Shown: one piece after another, positions 34,021 through 43,409 of the stretch | Layout of the letters: each line of letters starts with the position of its first letter | Position numbering within the stretch: position 1 is the first letter of the stretch | Assembly (NCBI GenBank): GCA_964579725.1 | Contig: CAZOHG010000010.1 | Location: 12,233-76,232 of the forward strand | Length of the DNA stretch: 64,000 bases | Direction: 5' to 3' | Source: CAZOHG01 sp964579725 | Lineage (GTDB): Bacteria; Zhuqueibacterota; JdFR-76; BMS3Abin05 | Notes under the pieces: generated by a model | The model's database searches: none | Told to the model about the DNA's origin: nothing | What the model saw: only the letters and a program-made list of their open reading frames with translations | Translations under genes and position numbers: made by a program

Positions 34021-34743
34021 TTACCCGGATTCGCGAATCAGCCCTCGGATTTGGCGACGGAATTTGTCGATTTCACCGGCTTCCGAAAAGCTGTAATAGC
34101 CGTTTTCCCCAACGATGACATGGTCCAGCAGGGGGATTTGGAGCGCTTCGCCCGCAATAATGAGGGACCGGGTGGTTTTGCGATCGTCCTCACTGGGCTC
34201 CGGGTTTCCGGAAGGATGATTGTGAACGCACACCACATTGGTCGCGCCGTACCGGTTGGCGAGGGCGAAAACCTCACGGAAAGGAACCAGACTTTCCGTC
34301 AGAGTCCCTTGACTAACGGTGTGTTCCTCTAAAATCTGATTTCGGGCGTTGAGGAAAATCACCTTGAACACCTCTTTTTTCAAATCCCGCAGGCGCGGGC
34401 GTACAAAGGCGTACACCTGCGCCGGGGAATAAATTTCTCCCAGATCGCGTTTTTTCTCCGACAAAACACGTTCCCCCAACGCAATGGCTGCCTTGAGTTG
34501 TGCCACTTTGGCCACGCTCAGTCCGTGAATGCGGTAAAGCTCTTCGGGAGACCAACCGGCCAGGGCGCGCAAACCGCCCGTTTCCTGTAAAATGTGCCGC
34601 GCCAAATCGACAGCACTCATTCCGGGAGCACCTACGCGCAGCAAAATGGCCAGAAGCTCTGCGGTGCTCAAATATTCGGCTCCCCGTTTCAGGAGCTTTT
34701 CCCTCGGCCGATCTTCTTCCGGCCAATCCGAAATCGATCGCAT
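34021..34743 (-). CDS. radC: RadC/UPF0758 JAB-domain protein
   Basis: The 240-residue protein has the usual start (WPEEDRPREKLLKRGAEYLSTAELLAILL), a helix-hairpin-helix segment (LYRIHGLSVAKVAQLKAA) and the metalloprotease-like motif HNHPSGNPEPSEDD. Despite its name, a DNA-repair role is not established. It lies 96 bases downstream of pyk and may be co-transcribed with it. Confidence 0.93.
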   Translation of the reverse strand: MRSISDWPEEDRPREKLLKRGAEYLSTAELLAILLRVGAPGMSAVDLARHILQETGGLRALAGWSPEELYRIHGLSVAKVAQLKAAIALGERVLSEKKRDLGEIYSPAQVYAFVRPRLRDLKKEVFKVIFLNARNQILEEHTVSQGTLTESLVPFREVFALANRYGATNVVCVHNHPSGNPEPSEDDRKTTRSLIIAGEALQIPLLDHVIVGENGYYSFSEAGEIDKFRRQIRGLIRESG

Positions 34744-34839
34744 CTCACTAAAATCCGAGTTAATGTTTTCAATAAGCGGGAAAAGGTTCGTTTTCGCCGG
34801 CGCGCAACTTGAAAAAACGTTGGCGCATTCTTCTCCCCG

Positions 34840-36297
34840 CTATGAGCGTTTTGCACCGACGCGGTGCAAAGTCATCATGTTGGTGGTGCCCTTCAATCCC
34901 AACGGAGCACCGGCTAAAATAACAATGACGTCTCCCTTCCGAACACTTCCCTTGGTCAAAAGGGATTCTTCCACGCGCCGGATCATTTCATCCAGAGAGG
35001 AAATATTTTCCATGATTTCTGTGGTCACTCCCCAGTTCAGAAGCAGGCGGGTGCGTACCAATTCCGTGTGGGCGAATGCGACGATCGGGGTTACAGGCCG
35101 GTACTTGGAAATGAGCCGCGCCGTAAAACCGGATTGCGTAAAAGCCACGATCGCTTTGGCTCCCAAATCCGTGGCGGCCTCACAGGCGGCTTCGCTAACG
35201 GTGTCCGGGAAGGTGCCAGCTGAACGAAGAGATTTGAGAAATCCTTCGCCCAGCTCGCGGGTGTGCCACTCGGCTTCTTGAATAATCCGGACCATGACTT
35301 GTACCGATTCAACGGGGTACGCACCGGAGGCAGTTTCACCGGAAAGCATAACCGCGTCCGTACCGTCGAAAATAGCATTGGCCACATCGGAAGCCTCCGC
35401 GCGACTGGGCTGCGGGTGAAACCGCATCGATTCCAACATTTGTGTGGCGGTAATTACCGGAATGCCCTTCTCGATGCTGCGGCGAATGATTTCCTTCTGG
35501 GCAATGGGGACTTTTTCCGGGCTGAGTTCTACCCCTAAGTCGCCGCGCGCCACCATGACGGCGTCTGTGATGGACAAAATATCCTCCAAATTGTCCAGCG
35601 CTTCCGGTTTTTCTAATTTGGCTACCACGGGCGTGTCGGCACCGTGGTCCTCGATTAATTTCTTGAGTTCGGCCACGTCCATTGGGTGGCGCACAAACGA
35701 AAGGGCCACGAAATCGACCCCGTGTTCCAATCCAAAGGCCAGATCAATTTTGTCCTTTTCAGTGAGCGAGGGGGTGCTTAAGTGAATGCCGGGCAGATTA
35801 ATTCCCTTGTGGGAGCTCAATTTCCCACCGTGAATTACTTCACAGACAACGTCCTTTTCCTCGGTTTTCACGACGCGCAATTCCAACAGGCCGTCGTCCA
35901 AAAGAATTTTGTTGCCCGGGTTCACGTCCTGTGGAAGTGCAGTGTAGGTGGTGGAAATACGCTCGGCGGTTCCGAGTACCGGTTCGGTGGTAATGACGAC
36001 TCGGCTGCCGTCTTTCAAGAAAATTTCCCCCTCTTTCATTTCTCCCACCCGGATTTTGGGTCCCTGTAAATCCTGCAAAATCCCAATAGGGCGGTGCAAT
36101 TTTTGGGAGATAGCACGCACAATCGCAATCAGTTTGGCGTGGTCGTCGTGGGTTCCGTGCGAAAAATTCAGCCGAAAAATGTCTACCCCGTTTCGAACGA
36201 GCTGTTCAATAATTTCGGACGTATTGCTGGAGGGACCCAGCGTGGCAATGATTTTCGTGCGCTTTGAAGGGAAGTCGTGTTTTCGGTTGAGTGTCAT
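34840..36297 (-). CDS. pyk: Pyruvate kinase
   Basis: It converts phosphoenolpyruvate and ADP to pyruvate and ATP. The 485 residues include the TLGPSS start, DLQGPKIRVGEM, the FVRHPMDV segment, VARGDLGVE and the family signature around ITATQMLESM, plus a C-terminal allosteric domain. The ATG at 36297 is preferred, with GGAG six bases upstream. A frame to 36345 exists but has no support. A terminator lies between it and the upstream phosphofructokinase gene, so separate control is possible. Confidence 0.95.
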   Translation of the reverse strand: MTLNRKHDFPSKRTKIIATLGPSSNTSEIIEQLVRNGVDIFRLNFSHGTHDDHAKLIAIVRAISQKLHRPIGILQDLQGPKIRVGEMKEGEIFLKDGSRVVITTEPVLGTAERISTTYTALPQDVNPGNKILLDDGLLELRVVKTEEKDVVCEVIHGGKLSSHKGINLPGIHLSTPSLTEKDKIDLAFGLEHGVDFVALSFVRHPMDVAELKKLIEDHGADTPVVAKLEKPEALDNLEDILSITDAVMVARGDLGVELSPEKVPIAQKEIIRRSIEKGIPVITATQMLESMRFHPQPSRAEASDVANAIFDGTDAVMLSGETASGAYPVESVQVMVRIIQEAEWHTRELGEGFLKSLRSAGTFPDTVSEAACEAATDLGAKAIVAFTQSGFTARLISKYRPVTPIVAFAHTELVRTRLLLNWGVTTEIMENISSLDEMIRRVEESLLTKGSVRKGDVIVILAGAPLGLKGTTNMMTLHRVGAKRS

Positions 36298-36373
36298 GAG
36301 AACTCCAAGGGTTTGTTTTTCAAAAGCCTGACCCCGTGCGGCCAAGGCGGATTGAGGAATCGAGGGAAGGAAG

Positions 36374-36407
36374 CAGAAAAGAAGGCGTCGGTCCGAAAAC
36401 CGACGCC
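36374..36407 (-). terminator. Terminator after the phosphofructokinase gene
   Basis: On the minus strand GGCGTCGGT and ACCGACGCC form a nine-base stem (36407-36399 with 36392-36384) followed by a T-rich tail. Confidence 0.85.
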
Positions 36408-36417
36408 GATTCTCCGG

Positions 36418-37692
36418 TTAATCTTCAACCAAGTACTCGAATTTTTCCCGAAATTCCGCTACCGTCAACTTGGCTTCTTTGGCCAATTTTTCCAGCAGTT
36501 CAGGATTTTGAAAATCCTTTTTGGTCAGGCGGATCATGTATTCGCGCGCCACTGCGTACGATTCCGTCCGAACGTCCACCAAACGAACGGACATTTTGCC
36601 CGTTTCCTTGTCGAGAATATCCTCGAAAGGAATGGGGTTCAGTTTTCCGGCGTCCACGTAAATCAATGCTCCGTGCGGCGCCCGGCGATTCATTTCTTCG
36701 TTAATGAGGAATTTTACCGCTCCGTACCCCAAATCCCGCACGTACTCGCAATCAAACGGAATGGGAGGTGCGGAACGCAATTCGTAGCCGATGTTTTCGG
36801 TAACCGTGCGAAACTTCTCGCCTCGGCTCTGGAAACGATGTTCAATTTCGTATTTCACAATTTTACCCAGGTCGATTTCGGAGAGCCGGATGTGACCGTA
36901 ATCGTCGTAATCGATCCGAACGCCGTCAATGGATTGCAATTCCTCCACATCCAATTTTTCGGCGATGCCCTCGGCCAGAACCACCACGCCGTCCTGACGC
37001 CCCATGACCCGGCGTTTTAAAATGGAACCCTCAATAATGTCGCACACCTTTTTAATGGCGATTTTTTCTTCTGGAAATTCTTCTCCAATAATGACGTTGG
37101 TCACACCGGCTGCCTTACCGATTCCAAGTGCCAGATGTCCGGCTTTCCGGCCCATTGCCACGACAAAATACCAGCGGTTGGTGGTACGGGAATCTTCCAT
37201 TAGATTGTGCACAATGGAGACGCCCACGTGGCGGGCGGTTTGGAATCCGAAGGTGGGAATATTACCGGGAAGGGGTAAATCGTTGTCAATGGTTTTGGGC
37301 ACATGTGCCACGCGAATTCTGCCCTTTGCCGCTTCGGCTACCTTGCTGGCGGCAAAGGCGGTGTCGTCACCCCCAATGGTAATAAGGTCCGTAATGCCCA
37401 GGTGCTCGAAACCTCTCAAAACGTTTTCCATGCTTTCCCGGCTCTTGGTCGGGTTTTCGCGGGAGGTCCGCAGAATGGACCCGCCAGCAAAGTGAATGCG
37501 TGAGACGTCCTCTATTTGCAGCTCCACCACATGCTCGTAATCGCCTCTGGCCAGCCAGTAGTAACCGCCATAGATGCCAATCACTTTCATGCCCTGGTTT
37601 CGAGCCTCAATTGTTGCTGCGCTAATGACGCCGTTAATGCCCGGTGCCGGGCCGCCGCCCACAATAATACCTACCGTTCGATTTGCTGCCAC
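36418..37692 (-). CDS. pfp: 6-phosphofructokinase, probably pyrophosphate-dependent
   Basis: This 424-residue enzyme phosphorylates fructose-6-phosphate. GGGPAPGING opens it. The donor-site motif reads GGDDT (107-110) where ATP enzymes have GGDG, and PKTIDND (132-138) has Lys where ATP enzymes have Gly. Both changes are known marks of pyrophosphate-dependent enzymes. The GTG start at 37692 has an AAGGAG site. A promoter lies at 37751-37779. The pyruvate kinase gene follows after a terminator. Confidence 0.9.
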   Translation of the reverse strand: MAANRTVGIIVGGGPAPGINGVISAATIEARNQGMKVIGIYGGYYWLARGDYEHVVELQIEDVSRIHFAGGSILRTSRENPTKSRESMENVLRGFEHLGITDLITIGGDDTAFAASKVAEAAKGRIRVAHVPKTIDNDLPLPGNIPTFGFQTARHVGVSIVHNLMEDSRTTNRWYFVVAMGRKAGHLALGIGKAAGVTNVIIGEEFPEEKIAIKKVCDIIEGSILKRRVMGRQDGVVVLAEGIAEKLDVEELQSIDGVRIDYDDYGHIRLSEIDLGKIVKYEIEHRFQSRGEKFRTVTENIGYELRSAPPIPFDCEYVRDLGYGAVKFLINEEMNRRAPHGALIYVDAGKLNPIPFEDILDKETGKMSVRLVDVRTESYAVAREYMIRLTKKDFQNPELLEKLAKEAKLTVAEFREKFEYLVED

Positions 37693-37750
37693 CGTCTCGC
37701 ACTCCTTTCAGGTAATCATGAAACCTATCTACTTTTTCCAAATTGGAATA

Positions 37751-37779
37751 AAAATAAGGAATTTTTGGGCGCGAATCAA
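37751..37779 (-). promoter_or_regulatory. Promoter of the phosphofructokinase gene (TTGATT-17-TATTTT)
   Basis: On the minus strand TTGATT (37779-37774) and TATTTT (37756-37751) are 17 bases apart, about 60 bases before the GTG start. Confidence 0.6.
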
Positions 37780-37804
37780 GTAAAACTCAAAGAACACAGA
37801 TTTT

Positions 37805-40153
37805 TTAGCGATTTTTTGGCTCTTGTTTTTTAGCGAGAGGGGTTCGAAGCCAAAGCCGGTGGCCGTTCGTGCGAATTTCGATTTCACCCGTTTGCGGAAT
37901 GGACAAAATCCTTCCGGAAAAAAGTCCCGCGACGGTTGGAAAAGCAGGTGATTTCTGTCGCAAGATGATCCACTGCGGCGAAACAGCCCGCAGGAATTCC
38001 GGGAAAGGATTGCGTGAAAGAGCCAGTACGTCGCTTTTTAGCAGCGACCCAAATCGGTTTGCCAGAGCTCGTTGCTCGCCGAGAGGTGCCCCTTCGGCAA
38101 AAAGAACCGATCGTTGGCCGAAAGTCAGTTTGGCCACAAGAGCGTCTCTTTGCGGGGAAAAATGCCCGGAATCGGGGCCAAAAATCCAAAAACCGGTGCC
38201 GTGCCAGGGCAGAAAATAATCACCCCCTGAAAGGAATGTACAATGGCCTGAAGGTGTGTGGGAAGAATATCCTTGTGTCGGAGGAAAATCGGCCGGAGAG
38301 GCAGGGCACAGGACGGTCTTCACAGGAAACAGATGGCGCAGTGTGGCACGGCCCCCGGCGAAATCGGGGCGAAAAGCGGCGAGGAAAAGCGCCTCGACGC
38401 GGCGAAAGCCAGCGTATTTCAGAAAAGGGACCAAAATGCGTTCGGTCTCCCGAGATAAGCGAGATGTGGTTCCGGCGTTTACAATCAGGCACGTGTGGTC
38501 GGGTAATTCCACGACGGCGGCCGAAGCCCTACCCGCATCCAAAAAATGAACCGTCAGAGCGGGACGGCTGTGTAAAAAGGTGTTCCAACCGAACCACGTC
38601 ACCAAAAGAGCCGTTAAGGCAAGAATGACCTGTCGGAGACGGCGCGGTTCGGCAGCAAACCAGAAAAACCCGAGAAGCAGGACAAAAAAAGCGGCATTCC
38701 ACACGGTAATTTTTCCTGAAAGTTGCACGTTTCCGCCGGGCAGTCGACTGAAAAAGGTTACAAATTGAATCAGAAATTTCAGGGAAAGCAGAAGTGCGGC
38801 AGCCAGTTCTTTTGCCAGAATGGGAAAAAGAGGGGCGAGGGCAAAGAGCAAAAATCCACCGCTGACGATGAGAAAGACGAGAGGAATGACCACCAAATTA
38901 GCGGCAAGGGCGTAGAGGGGAATGCGGTGGTAGTAAGTGAAAATCAGGGGAAGGGTGGCCAGTTGGGCTGCAAGTGAAACCGAAAGCAGCGGCAGAACGT
39001 ATTTGTGTAGAAATTTCTGGAGAGTGTTTTTGGGGGAAAAGGTGAGGAAGTGCCAAATGCGTGTGTACAGAAGGAGAATCCCTAAAACGGCCAAGAATGA
39101 AAGCTGAAAACTGGCGTCAAACAACGCGAACGGATTGGCCACAAGAAGCAAGAGCGCCGCAAAAGCCAAAATGTTGACCACGTCCAACGGACGTTGAAGC
39201 TGATAACCGAGCAAGACCAGAAAAGCCATGACGCTGGCGCGCACCACGGGCGGTTTGTTTCCCGTAAGATTCGAATAGAAGAGAAGAGCGATCAGCACAA
39301 TTGTTAGTTGGAGCCAGCCCGGGGGACGGAAAAAACGAAGCAGAAAAAGCAAAAGCGCCAGTACGAATCCAACGTGAAGTCCCGAAACTGCCAACACGTG
39401 AATGACACCCGTGCGGGCAAAAGCCGTGCGCACCGAGGGCTCGATTTCCCCGCGCTGCCCCAACAGAAGGCCTTTTAACAAATGAGCCTCAGGGCCGTAG
39501 CCCAAATACTGCTGAATGACCAAGAGAAAATGCCGGCGCAAAGGGGCGACCAGTCGGGACCCCAGAGGGAGAAATCGACGGGTGTGACGAATGTACAGGG
39601 GTTGGCGTTCCGAGAGGTAAAAAAGTACCGAGATTTTTCGTCGTTTCAAATAAGCGCGGTAATCAAATTCGCCGGGATTTCGGCGCGGTCGAGGAAGTCG
39701 CAATTGGCCAATGAGTCCGACTCGGTCCCCAATTTTAAGGGGAAGGTCCAAAATTTTGGAGGACGCCAGGACATTTCCGGACACGGAGAAAACGGAGTCG
39801 TTTTTGATCAAACGGTGCGCCCTGATCGTCCATTTCAAACGATTTCCCTGGATTTCAGGCGGTGTTGTCACATCCCCGGAAAGCCAGACCTGCTTCTTGC
39901 CTGCGTAGCGCACAACGGTCTGGGATTGAAAATCGTTCTGGGCCAGGGAGAGCCAAAGGACGCCGAGGCCAAAACTCAGCAGCCATCCGAGCCACGCAAT
40001 CGGGCGAACGCCCAAAAGATTGGTCAGAAGAAGACACAAAATGAAGCTTGCGGCACCCAATTGGATCGCGACGCTAAGATTGGCATTTAGAATAGCGCCG
40101 AGTAAAATCCCGGCTCCAAAGCTAAGGAAAAGACGCAAAGCAGGTTTCTTCAC
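37805..40153 (-). CDS. comEC: ComEC/Rec2-family DNA-uptake channel with degenerate hydrolase domain
   Basis: The 782-residue protein has a DUF4131-like N-terminus and a Competence domain (LLKGLLLGQRGEIEPSVRTAFARTGVIHVLAVSGLHVGFVL). Many transmembrane helices are present, with a C-terminal metallo-beta-lactamase-like domain from about residue 535. In that domain the usual DVGQGDA reads DAGRASA, and the usual HxxxDH reads AAFRPDF, so the metal-binding residues are lost. The channel may work without its own nuclease. With dprA it suggests competence. GTG start with a G-rich ribosome site. Confidence 0.9.
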   Translation of the reverse strand: MKKPALRLFLSFGAGILLGAILNANLSVAIQLGAASFILCLLLTNLLGVRPIAWLGWLLSFGLGVLWLSLAQNDFQSQTVVRYAGKKQVWLSGDVTTPPEIQGNRLKWTIRAHRLIKNDSVFSVSGNVLASSKILDLPLKIGDRVGLIGQLRLPRPRRNPGEFDYRAYLKRRKISVLFYLSERQPLYIRHTRRFLPLGSRLVAPLRRHFLLVIQQYLGYGPEAHLLKGLLLGQRGEIEPSVRTAFARTGVIHVLAVSGLHVGFVLALLLFLLRFFRPPGWLQLTIVLIALLFYSNLTGNKPPVVRASVMAFLVLLGYQLQRPLDVVNILAFAALLLLVANPFALFDASFQLSFLAVLGILLLYTRIWHFLTFSPKNTLQKFLHKYVLPLLSVSLAAQLATLPLIFTYYHRIPLYALAANLVVIPLVFLIVSGGFLLFALAPLFPILAKELAAALLLSLKFLIQFVTFFSRLPGGNVQLSGKITVWNAAFFVLLLGFFWFAAEPRRLRQVILALTALLVTWFGWNTFLHSRPALTVHFLDAGRASAAVVELPDHTCLIVNAGTTSRLSRETERILVPFLKYAGFRRVEALFLAAFRPDFAGGRATLRHLFPVKTVLCPASPADFPPTQGYSSHTPSGHCTFLSGGDYFLPWHGTGFWIFGPDSGHFSPQRDALVAKLTFGQRSVLFAEGAPLGEQRALANRFGSLLKSDVLALSRNPFPEFLRAVSPQWIILRQKSPAFPTVAGLFSGRILSIPQTGEIEIRTNGHRLWLRTPLAKKQEPKNR

Positions 40154-40471
40154 AGCAAACGCCCCCCGGTGCCTGTTTGGAAATCAGATTAAGCAAGCAA
40201 ATGCGGCGAAGATTCTTCAGAAGAAGATTCTTTTGTGAACTCGCCTTTCAATCAATTGGTTTTCAAAACGGAACATTGTTTTAATTGCGCACAAAAGGGC
40301 GTAACGAAGCAGAATTTAGAAAGGGCTAAATCCTTAAATAACAATAAGTGCTTTGGATGGATTTGCCTTTTTGTGGCACAATCTTTGTGCTTACAAGAAA
40401 AAGAGAGTTTTTCCCTTTTCGCGTCAAAGTCAAACTTTTCGTGTGCAGTGCACCCTAAAAAATGTGAGAGC
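40154..40471 (+). other. Intergenic region between comEC and the 89-residue gene
   Basis: This is a divergent promoter region. TTGGAT (40353-40358) and CACAAT (40377-40382) with an 18-base spacer may be a weak promoter for the plus-strand gene. An overlapping sigma-54-like site was considered and rejected. An open frame from 40235 covers this stretch, but its composition does not look coding. Confidence 0.3.
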
Positions 40472-40741
40472 ATGTCAGACATTGAAGAAGGGCAAACCAT
40501 TTCTTTTCACCAGGCCCCTGATCCCATAAAAGAACTCATGCGCAATTTTGTCCGGTTGTGCACATTTCGGACGGTTCGGATTCAAAAATGGGACAATCTG
40601 CCCATAGAGCTCAAGCGTCAGAGTGACGGCTGGCTCTTAACCTGCCGGGTGTGCCCTCAAATGGAATGTACTGGCTTCATTCGAGACAAAGCAGCAGCAG
40701 AGCCTTCCGCCAACAAGGAACCAGCCAACTCAAAGGGTTGA
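40472..40741 (+). CDS. Small uncharacterised protein with a Cys cluster (89 residues)
   Basis: I do not recognise a family. The protein is soluble, with a helical start (PDPIKELMRNFVRLC), then RIQKWDNLPIELKRQSDGWLLTCRVCPQMECTGFI. The cluster CRVCPQMEC could bind a metal or be redox-active. The tail is short, with Ala, Glu and Pro. It is a single gene between two minus-strand genes, with only a weak ribosome site (GAGAG), so it could be spurious. Confidence 0.5.
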   Translation: MSDIEEGQTISFHQAPDPIKELMRNFVRLCTFRTVRIQKWDNLPIELKRQSDGWLLTCRVCPQMECTGFIRDKAAAEPSANKEPANSKG

Positions 40742-40785
40742 CCTTATTTGGATTGTGAATCAAATTCCCCTTTTTTTGAATCGAT

Positions 40786-43293
40786 TTACAGAGCGGTTTT
40801 TTCTTCCTGTTTCCAGCCTACAAAAATTAGCCCCAAAAGAAGAAGCAAAGTCACGACTGTAATCGCCAACCCCACTCGAAAACTTTTCGGTTGAAAAATA
40901 AATTGGACCGTGTGGTGACCCGGTTTCAGAAAAACAGACCGGAGAATGTAATTCGTTTTGTAAATTTTAGTGGGCTGTCCGTCCACAAAGGCTTTCCAGC
41001 CGGCCGGGTAGTACACTTCGCTCAAAACCAACAAAGCAGGTTGAGCCACGGAGGCGCTTAGATCAATTCGGTGGATCGAATACCGGGTTACGGTCACGCG
41101 GTTTTGGGCCGATGCCTGAATGACAAAGGGAGGATTTTCTTCCAAAATGGCTTCTTTACTCGGATCGAAATCAAGTTGTTTCATTCGATCGAAAACGGCT
41201 TTTTTACTGTGTCGCACTTCCAATGTGTCCACGAAAAAGGCACGCGGCAGAACGCTTTTGTTTTCAAGAACCTTCTTGTGTGTTGCTTTAAAAACAATCG
41301 GATAGATTTTGTCCGGTACTGCGTACGGGGACAAAATGTACTTTACATTGAGCATGTCCAGCAAAACCTTGTGAAAATGCCATTCTTTTAAATCCAATTC
41401 CTGGGGTGTTCGGTAAGCCATGCCCTGACGTCCGTTTTGCATGACGGGTTTTACGTATTTCATGAAAAAACTCCGCGGAAGCCCCGATTCCGAAAGCATT
41501 TCCTGGTAAATCTTAATCTTGGCTGCCTGGTAGCCGTACATATTTTGAATCAGATGGTACATGTACCAATTGGCCGGTTTGTCGTCTAATACCGGCATGA
41601 TTCGATACAGCGAAGTATCCTTTTTAAGAAAATGAACCGTCTCTGTTGCCGCAAAAAAGCTCTTTTCGCTGGCCTTTGGCTGCGGGTGAATGATTTTAAA
41701 ATCCACGGCCCACAAATCAATAATGAGCAAAATAAAGAGCCCCCACATTAGTGCTCCGCCCTGAATGGATTTTTTCAGGTAAAGCCAGATCAAACCGAAG
41801 GCAAAAATAAAGAGAGCCAGCGCTTTCACTCCGTCATTGACGGCCATTTTGTAGGCCCGTTCCTGGAGAGCCGGGTTGTTAATTTTACCTGAAGCGGCGA
41901 TGCTGCCAAGCAGCGAACTCCTCGCCGCGAGGAGGTAAAGAAATAGAAGCAGCAAAAATCCGCCGAATGCATAAAGATAATTTTGAAGCTTTTTCAGCGT
42001 GGATTTGTCCAATTTGTCGAGATTTAATTTAAGCAGGGCGACAAGGCCAACGCCTGCCAGAACGGCAACAGAGAATTGGAGTAAAATTAAAATTGTGTTG
42101 GGCGCGCGAAATTTGTTAAAAAAGGGCAGGAGTTTGAACATCGGTTCGTACAAAACAGGCAATTCCTTACCGAAAGAAGCGAGAAGCGCCAGCAGACCCA
42201 GCAAACCCGCAAAATAGGTGGTGCGCCCCGGTTTCAGCAGAAAGGCAAAACCGACTAAAATCAGCGGAATCAGTCCCATGTAGAGCGGAAAATCGGTGAA
42301 CGGCATGTGCCCCCAGTAGGTTTGTCCACCAAATCCCACGAAGGAGGGAATGAAAAACGTCAGAATTTCCAGCGGCGAAAACGACCAACTGGTGGCGTAG
42401 GCGTAACTGAGGCCGCCACCGGTGCCCCCGCGAATGGAATAATGGGAATACTCGTAAACCGAGAGGTTAAGCCAGGACGAAAGAGCTACACCCAAAACGA
42501 CAGCCACGGCTAAAAATACCCCGGAAAGAAAAGCACCCTTCCAGTCCTTCTTCTTGAGAATGGTTTCAATTGCCCAGTAAAGATAAAACAGGCCCACCAT
42601 GAGAAAGGTGTAATAGGCAATTTGTACGTGCGCCCGCAGGAGTTGCAGGCCGATGGACAAGCCCAAAAGACCCAGGTAAAGGATTTTTCGGGTCTCGAGT
42701 AGTTCTTCGGTCACAAGGTAAATCAAGGGAATCAGGCTGGCCGTGAGGAGTTTGGTGTTGTGCCCGAAGGCCGGGTAGGCCACCACCTGCGGCTGAAAGA
42801 GCATGATTACAGAGGAAAAAAGTGCTACAAAAGCCAAACCGGTTTTCCGCTTGAGCAAAATGTACATGAAAATGCCGAAGAGAAAATAGTTCAGCAAAAT
42901 GCGCGTGAAATCCGGCAGAGGGAAAATCAGCTTGAAGAACCAGATAACGGCATTGATTCCGTCACCCAACAAATCGACAAACGGCGCACTGGAGAGACTG
43001 GCAAAGGAGGGCATCCCGCTGAAAATGTAGGGATTCCACAGGGGGTAAATGTGGTGGCGGAACGCATCTTTCAGGAAAGGCTGGACGCTTTTTGAGGCGA
43101 GCGTGTCCGGCGGTAAGAGCGTCTTTCCGCCGAAAATAACCTGATTGAAAAAAATGAGCAGCAGGACAAACAGCAGCGTGAGCGGCAGAATGTTCGGGTG
43201 TTTTTCAAAATAATCGGCCCAGGAGGAAGATGTTTTTGATTTTTTTGGGGTTGATTTTTTGTGCGATCTTTTTTGTTTGGATTTGTGCGCCAT
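40786..43293 (-). CDS. YfhO-family multi-spanning membrane protein
   Basis: The 835-residue protein has a lysine-rich cytoplasmic start, about 12-14 hydrophobic helices, and a large extracytoplasmic C-terminal domain before a last helix. GGKTLLPPDTLASKSVQPFL and IYPLWNPYIFSGMPSFAS are typical of YfhO proteins. In Gram-positives YfhO takes part in sugar modification of lipoteichoic acids, and these proteins share the GT-C membrane fold. Here it lies next to glycosyltransferase genes, so a role in surface polymers is likely. It has its own promoter at 43356-43384. Confidence 0.85.
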   Translation of the reverse strand: MAHKSKQKRSHKKSTPKKSKTSSSWADYFEKHPNILPLTLLFVLLLIFFNQVIFGGKTLLPPDTLASKSVQPFLKDAFRHHIYPLWNPYIFSGMPSFASLSSAPFVDLLGDGINAVIWFFKLIFPLPDFTRILLNYFLFGIFMYILLKRKTGLAFVALFSSVIMLFQPQVVAYPAFGHNTKLLTASLIPLIYLVTEELLETRKILYLGLLGLSIGLQLLRAHVQIAYYTFLMVGLFYLYWAIETILKKKDWKGAFLSGVFLAVAVVLGVALSSWLNLSVYEYSHYSIRGGTGGGLSYAYATSWSFSPLEILTFFIPSFVGFGGQTYWGHMPFTDFPLYMGLIPLILVGFAFLLKPGRTTYFAGLLGLLALLASFGKELPVLYEPMFKLLPFFNKFRAPNTILILLQFSVAVLAGVGLVALLKLNLDKLDKSTLKKLQNYLYAFGGFLLLLFLYLLAARSSLLGSIAASGKINNPALQERAYKMAVNDGVKALALFIFAFGLIWLYLKKSIQGGALMWGLFILLIIDLWAVDFKIIHPQPKASEKSFFAATETVHFLKKDTSLYRIMPVLDDKPANWYMYHLIQNMYGYQAAKIKIYQEMLSESGLPRSFFMKYVKPVMQNGRQGMAYRTPQELDLKEWHFHKVLLDMLNVKYILSPYAVPDKIYPIVFKATHKKVLENKSVLPRAFFVDTLEVRHSKKAVFDRMKQLDFDPSKEAILEENPPFVIQASAQNRVTVTRYSIHRIDLSASVAQPALLVLSEVYYPAGWKAFVDGQPTKIYKTNYILRSVFLKPGHHTVQFIFQPKSFRVGLAITVVTLLLLLGLIFVGWKQEEKTAL

Positions 43294-43355
43294 TGAGTTT
43301 CTCCAAATAAAAGTACCAGGTGTTTTGTCGTGTGCTTACTGCGGTTCTTTCCCCA

Positions 43356-43384
43356 ATTGTACGCAATTTTCCGAAAAGAATCAA
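43356..43384 (-). promoter_or_regulatory. Promoter of the YfhO gene (TTGATT-17-TACAAT)
   Basis: On the minus strand TTGATT (43384-43379) and TACAAT (43361-43356) are 17 bases apart, about 63 bases before the ATG at 43293. Confidence 0.65.
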
Positions 43385-43409
43385 GGAAAGATTTGAGCGT
43401 TGAAACGAA

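Noticed and set aside
40374..40388. Sigma-54-like site TGGCAC-N5-TTGT
   Set aside because: The essential GC of the -12 element is GT, no sigma-54 activator gene is seen in the window, and the site overlaps a weak housekeeping promoter.
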